Shown: piece by piece, positions 10,228-19,300 of the stretch
How positions within the stretch are numbered: the first letter of the stretch is position 1
Layout: each line of letters starts with the position of its first letter
NCBI GenBank assembly: GCA_002633005.1
Contig: NMRA01000604.1
Location: 12,755-43,451 of the forward strand
Direction: 5' to 3'
DNA: 30,697 nucleotides
Source of the DNA: Phoronis australis
Taxonomy: Eukaryota > Phoronida > Phoronidae
Notes under the pieces: model-generated
Seen by the model: only the letters and a program-made list of their open reading frames with translations
Told to the model about the DNA's origin: nothing
The model's database searches: none
Made by a program: the position numbers and the translations under genes

Positions 10228-10318
10228 CTATAGTTTCTTGGCCTTTCTCATGGCTAGCCGTCTTTCTCTCCAGTCACTCGGTACTTCCTCAAAGTTTGCA
10301 CTGCCCTCGGCCATCCCA
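10228..10318 (-). CDS. FNBP4: FNBP4 exon 12 (terminal)
   Basis: After the acceptor GGTTTTCCAG the frame reads SGMAEGSANFEEVPSDWRER, then RLAMRKAKKL and a TAG. Human ends SGMAERNANFEALPEDWRAR followed by LKRRKMAPNT. This fixes both the stop and the 1254-nt last intron. Confidence 0.95.
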
Positions 10319-13300
10319 CTGGAAAACCAAGGTTAACATCAATGCTAGTCTTCAGCATTGAAGCAGTACATGCGCTTCCATCTTGTTCAGGTAAGCAGCG
10401 TTACTTGAACCCAAACTGCACTCAAGGATAACTTGTAAATGTAAAAACAACAAATAACGCGCATACAAATATTAAATGCTTTAACTGGCGTGGAAATGTA
10501 CATTACCAACTTTTTTAAGTCTGGTCAGCACCCAACCTGTGGCCACAACATGTGGCCTGATAAGATTTCTGGGCCAACAAGGACTTGAACCCAGTGGTCC
10601 TGATGGCTCAGTGCACTACAGCGGTCAGCAGAAGGTCCCAGGTTCGAGTCTCAAATGAGGCAGAAACCATTTCAGACTTACATCATTAGGTCAAGTGATG
10701 TGTCCACAGGTGGCATGTTTACCAGACTAAAAAATGTTTGCAAAATAATGCGCATATTGTATGAAAGATACGTTTTCTTTCGCCTAACAGCTTAACAGTG
10801 AAGTCAAGAAATACTGCAAACTGGACTTCAATGATTGCAATGGTTTCAGGATTCATTTAAAATTGGGATGTGACGTGTAAGCCAAGTCCCAAATTCAACT
10901 GTTCTCTTTTACGAAGGTAGAAAATGCATTGTATGGTTGACCTAGATTTCAACATTTAGAGTGCTACTAATGCACTTCTGAAAAGTGTCGGACAAGTGAA
11001 GAACGCTACATCACCCATGGCTTGTCGTATTTTAAGTATGTCAGTATTAAAACTGGCTGTGCAATAGTTGAAACTTTAATAGGAAGAAAATAGTGACAAG
11101 TACAGCAGCAGTGCTTCATGGACATGTGGCATTGTGGGTAAGAATCAGTGTGGCTTAGTGGTATTTCAGGATGCGGTTATTAATACTCTGGATTGTCTTT
11201 GTGGCAATGGAAGTAAAGTCTTTTGCATATTTGAGAAAATTTAGAAACGTGAACATGCCAAGTTTTAAATTTAGTTCTCTGGAGAGCTAACAAGGAGGAA
11301 ATGCACTAGCAAGATCATCAGTCACGTGACCTGCCTACAGTTCAATAGGTTTTTCGTCAGATAAGAAGCAATGTGGATTTTTTCTCTCACTTCCTTTGGC
11401 ATTATGGTGCTCATGTGTTACTGTACACCAGGAAGTGACCAGTCGTTTTTAAGACCTCAAGCTGGTTTTCCACAAGCTGGGCTATAGACCTTACAGGAAG
11501 ATGTGCAAGATGGCCACTTTGTCCCACCTTTTTCGAAAATATCGAAAAACACACGTAGTACATCGGTCTCACCTCATCAATTGTTCCTTCTTCCACTGCT
11601 CAATTCGCAGCCTCATTTTGGCCTCTGGATCCATCTCTTCGAACTCGTCTTCCTTCTTGGCCTCTTTTTTGACCTGAGACTGGATCTGTTGCCACTTCTG
11701 CACCAGGGTTGGGAAGTTCTTTTTCTTCAAGGCCAACGTTGATGGCCCCTTGGAACTCTACAATACATAACAACATTAAGTGCCACAGTACAACAAACCT
11801 GGTCTACAAAGTCGGCTTGCTTATGATATGCCATGTAACAAGTCCCAAGCTAACTGTAAAGAATATTTGTGAGCATTAAATACAATAAAAGTTTGAAAAG
11901 TTCCAAGCTGACCGTTGTAACATGGTTTGAATGTACCTATGACACTGTATTATATTACTGTTTTTCTTGTTGAGGGCCCTCTTGGAAAGCAGTGCTATCA
12001 CTCAAGAGGCCACCCTCATTTTAAATATCACAAAAAAACAAATAAGAGAAAGAAATGGTAGCCACACAAAGCTAGATTTTCTGTTCAAGTCAAAACAAAA
12101 TGATGAGCAGTTTAAAATTACATTTGACACTGATTCCAAAGTTCTACTCAAAGATGTTGCACACAGAACACGTCAAAATTCATCGGACACGATGATTGGG
12201 AATTTCGTCACAACAGCCGAGCCCAAGCACACTTTCCCCATCAGTACAAGAAGAATTCACCATCAAAGTAGCTTGAATGACAGGTCATTACACGTCATGA
12301 CGGGGAAATGGTATTTTGTCCGATTACTTTTCGCATGTAAAGCAGTTTAAGTCATTACCTACTTAAATCAGCCATAAACAGGGGCCTTCTATCACAAAAA
12401 ACAACTTTTGATTTACACTATTTACTGTTATAAAATTGGTCTCAAATAGTTCATTTCAGGACTCCAAAAAATCAACACTACATTATTGCTTGTGACCGGG
12501 CGCTACAAGTTAGCTTGTCACAGCATTTTTTGAAAATTACCACAAGGAGTCTTAGAACTCAGATTCATCCGTACGTCAGCTTAAGTTGTACACTTGTCAA
12601 CAGGAACACACCTACGGTCCTTTATAGAATTCGGTTAATATTGCCACAGCCACAAAAAGTGAAACTTCCACTAAAAAGGGCTCAGCATGTCGGATTCATT
12701 CCAAAATCAACGTCAGGTATGCTCTACTTTCTATGGTCGATAAAAAGGAAACCAAAACACCAACATTGCCACTAGGTGGCGCATAACATGAGGAAGTCAT
12801 CTGAAAATTGTCTCTTGATACCACCCCCATGATACCAACATACCTGCCAAATTTGATACATTGAGTGACTTGGCAGATATGAAATGAAAGCAAACGCAAA
12901 AAATATTATGCCACTGGGTGGCCTAGCCAAATTTGTCAAAAAGTCATGCTCATCCATTGTCATTTTCATAGGAAGACCTGCACAATTTCACGAAGGGAAA
13001 TACAGCTGATGCCACACAGCTGAACAGAAATGATAACAGCATGCACCCATGTCAGTATGTGTGGGCGCATAACAACAAGCATTTGAAATCAAAATCACAA
13101 CATTCAAGTACCTTTTTCTTCTTCTTTTCTTTAGATCCTTCAGAAGAGCTCACTGACGGGCTTGAATGAGAGGCTTTCACAGTAGTGGGAGGGGCTGATA
13201 GTGGTGGGCGGATGACTTTTGGCGATGAACTAACAGTGGGTGGTGCTGCATACACTGGAGGGCGGGAAAGAACTGGACCAGCTGCAATGATACCGGTCAC

Positions 13301-16300
13301 TGAAGACACCTGCCCACTAGAGCACGTAGAAGGTTGTGGTGGTCTTGATATCATTGTTGTTGAAGACACATGTGTAGACGCAGTGTCATCGTTGTCTCCA
13401 TTTTTGTCATCTCTCTCCTCACTAGAATCAATGTCCATGTCAACACTTTCTGGTGACTGAGGTGGCAGGGGAGGTGGTACAATGGGAGGAATGTTCTCCA
13501 GTGATGGGTCGGGGGGAGGAGGAGGAGGAGGAGCATAGGTGATAGGCGGTGGAGGGGGTGGAGCCAAGTCACTTTCTGGTGGTGGTGGAGGTGGGGGCGG
13601 CGGCACTGGTAATGGCAAGGGAGGTGGCTCTAAACCAGGAGGAGGCGGTTCTAAACCAGGAGGATCACTGGAGGNGGGGAGGAGACTCTGGTAAAGGGGG
13701 TGGAGGAGAAGGGGGTGGCGGCGGTGGAGGGGTCGCATCAAGGTCTCCTGGAGGAAGGGGAGGAGGAGATTGGTCAGCAGGAATTTGTGGATGTAGAGCA
13801 CTACCATCTTCTGTAGAAACTGTGGATGTAATGGACATGCTTGATGACTTTGTGGGAACACCTTCTTCTTCTTCATCATTTTGATCATCACTGCCATCAC
13901 TGTCCTCAGAGTCACTGGCTGAAACGTTTGGTCACAAAAGTTACTTTCATGTAAACTTACATTACCAACAACAATTTTTACAATCATTCTAATCTAGCTC
14001 AATTACATAACTTGTTAATATTTAATTGAATGTCGTAAATCCACATCAATATCACCAGGCTGAAACATTTCACCATTTCTAATCCAATAAATGAACAATT
14101 ATGATTAATAACCAAAAAGATCTTAATCTTTTGAGGAGGAAAAAGGAACAAGAATAACTCAATAAATTTTGATGGTCTGACACTCTTACAGACCTACCTT
14201 CACTACTAGACTCTACATCTACTTTTCCAGAGATGCCAACTGTGGTGCTGTTCACTGGCTCTCTATTGGTCAGTTCACTGTTAAGTGGTTCCTCATTGGT
14301 CACTTCACCGTTCACTGGTTCCCTATTTGTCAGTTCATTGCCATCCTGTGTGTCATTCTCTACATTGTCCACTCCCTCTTCTTCCAGGCTGGGATATTCC
14401 CACTGTGATTCGTTAGTCACATTGTCGACATAGAAATACCTCTTGTATGACCTGTTGAGGAATGAAACACAAAAATAAGGACAACGAAAAATCTCCGACG
14501 ATCAGCGCACCAGTGACCAACAAAAACAACATTTAGGGAATGCTCGCAAAATTTCAACAATTTCTTAAACTGTTTTATTAACAATGTGCAATTTGGAATT
14601 TACACTTATGAAACGCGCAGATCGAAAATACTTCCATTTCGTTTCAGTCCTATCTTCAAGTGAAGTTTCAATAGAAACGTCAGTTGAACATAACTGTATC
14701 TAAACTGCAGTGATACCACTGTTTCTTTAACGCTCCAAAAGGCAACAGAGTTACAGCTCCCTACACATATCGTGTGCAGTGCTAAAACATCCCGCACGGA
14801 ATTGCTGATGAATAAGTTCTGGTTGACCACATGGTGACTGATAATAGTGCAATTATTCACAGACTCAGTTCGGCAAGGACAACCTGCAAGCGTGGAACAC
14901 AACAGTCTGGCCACACACAGGAACCAGACGTATAACATAGCGAAATGTGGACACCCTGAAATCAGGACTACACGAGCTAGAGAACATTTGGACGGAGGTA
15001 CTTAAATAAACGCATCTCCAGTATTACAAAAAACATAACAATGTGTCAGGAATGACGCAGTGTAAAAGTAATTTTTTAGCAATGAATTGACCCACTTACT
15101 ACTGTAACATTTGTGTGAGTACCTCTTAGAATAAGTACTTGCGGTAAATCAAAGGGAGGATGTTCTCGAACAGCCAACGTCCTAACTCCAGTGATGCCAC
15201 CTGATTGTTTTCCTACTCACCACCAGGTGCGTCTCCCTACCAAGTCTTCGTCCGCTGTCCACATCAGGCCTGGTCATCTGTCTTCTCGGTTCAAACTCAC
15301 AATGCATGTGACAACAATATCAAACATACAAAAGCAACATGCTCATGATACAGCTGCAACAGTTCTTCCGGTGTTGTCACGACAACGACCTCCTGACCCC
15401 AAAGGTCTTCGTGGACGATGTCTGAGGCGGGCGCAAACAAAAATGTGAAAGTGTCCGTACCTGTCCCAATGGCATGACCAGCCAGGTGGCGCTGCAGTCG
15501 CCTCAAATTCCTCAATCTGATTGGCTGCGTCATTCAGTTTATTCAGCAAGTAGTCCACGTTGAGACCACCCTCATACCAGTCATGAATTCTGGTCTGAAA
15601 AGAAAAGTACATAACAGAATACACTAACTGAACTGGTCAAACAAACTTCAGTACAAAGTGTCTGAACTTTGGGGACTTCAAAAAAAAAAAAATTGAGACG
15701 AAGTTTACCAATTTCTGGTTAACTGGATAATTGTTAACACAGAACAATTTTGCATTGTTCTCAAGGCAGCGCAACTTCAGGATGTGATTGTTAAATTCGC
15801 AAACCCATGAATAAGGCCACTGGACAACACAAATATTGGTTTGAGAGACCGGTTTGTAGGTCCGTGAACCGATACCGTTCCACATACCAATTGTTAACAG
15901 TTATGATAATGAAAATCTGAGCAATGTTTTATTTATATCATCATATCTTAAATTTCTATTGGCACATAATACATTCAGGTGGTTAATGATCAGGTGTGAA
16001 TATGGACTGAGAACTGCAGTTTACATTAGTCACAAAGTTCCGTTCCAAAAGAACCACAATAACAGTCACATGCCTTCGACTAACTCAGCTGACATCCAAT
16101 GCACAAGTTGTGTTTAGAATTATCCCTCACCTTCAAGTTCCCTGCTATTGAGTCACAACTATAAACCTGGTTATCATCGTCAAGTGACAGGGATTTTTCA
16201 GGCATTTTGGACAGTGAAATCTAGTCACCGCAAATACAAAACACGGTATTCTCCACATGGAGCTAAAGACAAGAAGTCAAGAATGAGATAAATACAAAGT

Positions 16301-19300
16301 GGTCCACGATAATTAGACATTTTGGTGGATAGGCAAGTGACAATATGTAGGGGAAAAAGACTTCGCATATACCGTGCCTATGAATGGGTACTCACCTGTG
16401 TTTCAATGAGAAGTACTTGAAGCTTAGACAGTCCCTCTCCCGTCACCTCTAGAAACTCTAACTTGTCTGTAATCAGGGACTGAAGTTCGATGACAGCCAT
16501 CTAAAATATTTGAACAAGTCAAAAGGAAAGGTGTATTCCAAATTAGTGGCAGATTAGTATAAAGTCACAATCAAATTCTACAGACTTAGTACATATTTTC
16601 TGAAAATACATTCACTGAATTATTTTCTATTGTTTTGTAGATCTTTGGCTCAATGCCCAAACTTGCCGCTAAGATCCAATAATAACTTTAAACCGTTACT
16701 ATGAGAACTAAGAATACTTACAGCGGGATTAGCTTCAACTTCATTAGACGACTCGTCATCTAAAACACAACAACTTAAAGCCGTCACAAACTCGTCAACC
16801 GACGGAGAAATTAACCTTTGATTTAGACCCCCTTCTATTAAAAATGGTGTCAACACGCTCCCCTCGCCAAGATGAAAATTGATTTTTGGGCTTTGGGAGA
16901 CTGTTACTGTTCTTACTCATGACAATGCCAACCTGTTGACCTTGGTTTCAATCAAGAACGAACTTTCAATTACTCCCAAGCACAGAAATCCCCTCTTATC
17001 TGAGAAAGGAACAAAATGAAACCAATTTTATAACAAGAGGTGGTGACAATCAAGAGTCTCTTTTATGGAAGGCAGGTTTATAACAGCTATAAACAATAAG
17101 TAGACAATGTTAATACCTGATATCACATACATTAAATTGAGAATAGTGGTGGTCACAACAAAGCAAAATGTCTAAAATCAAATTGTTGGATTTGTTTCTA
17201 TTACTTGATTTCACTGATATTCAAAAATGCGACCAGAAATGGGAAAACTTTCGAACCATCTTCCAGTTTGGGTTTTTTCACTTCTTGCGCTTGATCTTCA
17301 TCAGCGCCATCTGTTGTCCTCTTCAGAGAACCTGTAGATGCATTGGTGTCGTCTCCTTCGACAATCCTACGTAATTCCGTCTAGAATGCAGAGAATAAGA
17401 CTGTGACACTAATTTGCATTTGGATATCTCATTCAGGGACCGTTCCCAAATATGGCCATTTTCAAGAGCGTATAGACCATACACTTAATAATGGGGCATC
17501 GACAAGTTTCATGGTGAATATCACTCGCATTATACTTTGCTTCACAGGGCATTGAACTACCACAAGCAACATTTTGTATTGCAAAATTTAGGCAAAGATG
17601 AGCTCCATGACATTTCAAGCAGTAGCCCTTTCACTGTAGATACTTAACTACAAGCAGTTTATGTGTATTGGAAAGATGTGTTACAGCTGCAGAGGTCACC
17701 CTCATCTTAAATGAGCCAATAAATAAATAAATAAAATCAAAAAAACAGGGAGCAAGGGTGTTAGGTAACATGTGAAAGGATGCACAACCATTGCTATACG
17801 ACTGTACGTTTCAACCAGTAGCCCTTTGACTCTAAATACTTAACTACAAGCAATTTACGGTTCTTGGAAAGATGTGTTACCACTACAGAGGTCACCCTCA
17901 TTGTAAATGGGTGTTAGGTAACATGTGAAAGGATGCACAACCATTGCTATACGACTGTACCGCGAGTATCACTCATAAAGCCCATAATCAGTTCATGACT
18001 ACACTTTGAACACTTACCCTCTTTTTCTCCAATGCAAAGTCTAACTCATCATCAATCTCCTGACTGTTGATCGAGTCCTCTGTGTTCGTGAAGGCTTGCA
18101 ACAACTCCTGCTTGACATCCGACGGTCCACTTTTCAGAATTTCCTCCATAGGCTGAGCCACACTGCTACTGCTGGTAATTTCCTTGTGTGATTGGTCATC
18201 GTCAGCGTAATGTTGTAACAGACCAATTCCTAGTGTTTTCGACTGTAAAGCTGGCTCTGCGGTTGAATCCAACTCTGCAGCCGGCGATACAGACCTACTA
18301 TCAGACTTTCCCAATCCAGACAGATTTTTATCACGATTACTCTTTTCAATCTTGGAAAGTTCTGCCTCGGAGGGTATTGCATGTCCTCCAGAAGCCAGTT
18401 CAAAGTTCGTGTCCAGGTCACCATCATACCCTCCAGCAGCACGAGTTCTCAAGTCATGAGATGGCTCAGGACTTGGACTCTTCTCCCTATAGGGTACTAA
18501 ACCATCGTTTTCTGTAGTTGCATAGCTCTCATCAGCTTGCGAAATCTCATTTCTGGAAATCAATAATCAGGAAAATTTTAAAATTCTGTAAAAATAGGTA
18601 CCATATTAGATTATTAAACATTGACTGCAAAAGTGGAAACCTATAAAATAACATCTCAATGTGACTATTGGTATGAGATAGCAGACGCTCAGATGAATGA
18701 GAAATAAATTGAAGAGAAAGATTATCAGACTGGTAAAAAGTAAAAAAATAATTAAAATTATACACCGGCGTACGCTAGAATTAAGCATCTTCACTCTGTG
18801 CATCTTTGTATTTAAAGTGACATTATTGGCGAGATGAGTGGTATTCTGAAATCAGTGCCAATGTGGAATCAAATCCACAACCTCAGTGATTGTAGTCCAA
18901 CACTTTGCTAAACAACACTCATTAAATGGCAGACTACTTTAACGTATTTATCTGGCAAAGTCACTGACCTTGGCTTCAGTGAATGGTTGGCAGAATTAGA
19001 AAATTGTAATAAAATTGTAATAAAATGACTAAGAGATTTTATGGCTTTATAATTCTCGTCAAAGAAAATAACTTCAAAAACACTATCCTGTCCAAAAAGA
19101 GCATTTTCAGCCGTAAAACGGATTATGTCCTACAAACATTTTACCCCTGTTCGTCCATAATAACGCCATTGCTTCGGAGTCTAATTGGCAGACCCTTGGC
19201 CTGTTTAAAGGCTACTTTCTCCTCGTAGTGTTTGTAGAGCAGCAGATACTGTGTATATTCCTCAGGGATTTCCCAGGTGACCTCATTAGTGATGGTGTTC

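Noticed and set aside
12515-12969. Small genes on both strands
   Set aside because: Inside FNBP4 intron 10, with no homology or splice fit; the region looks like old repeat DNA.
13185-13884. Glycine-rich plus-strand frames
   Set aside because: Antisense shadow of the FNBP4 polyproline exon; GGA/GGT codons are simply the complement of proline codons.
15191-15448. 85-codon plus-strand frame
   Set aside because: Antisense to FNBP4 intron 8 and next to exon 8; no recognisable protein features.
16396-16500. One-base deletion in FNBP4 exon 7
   Set aside because: A first count gave 104 nt, but rereading gives 105 nt and a continuous conserved frame.
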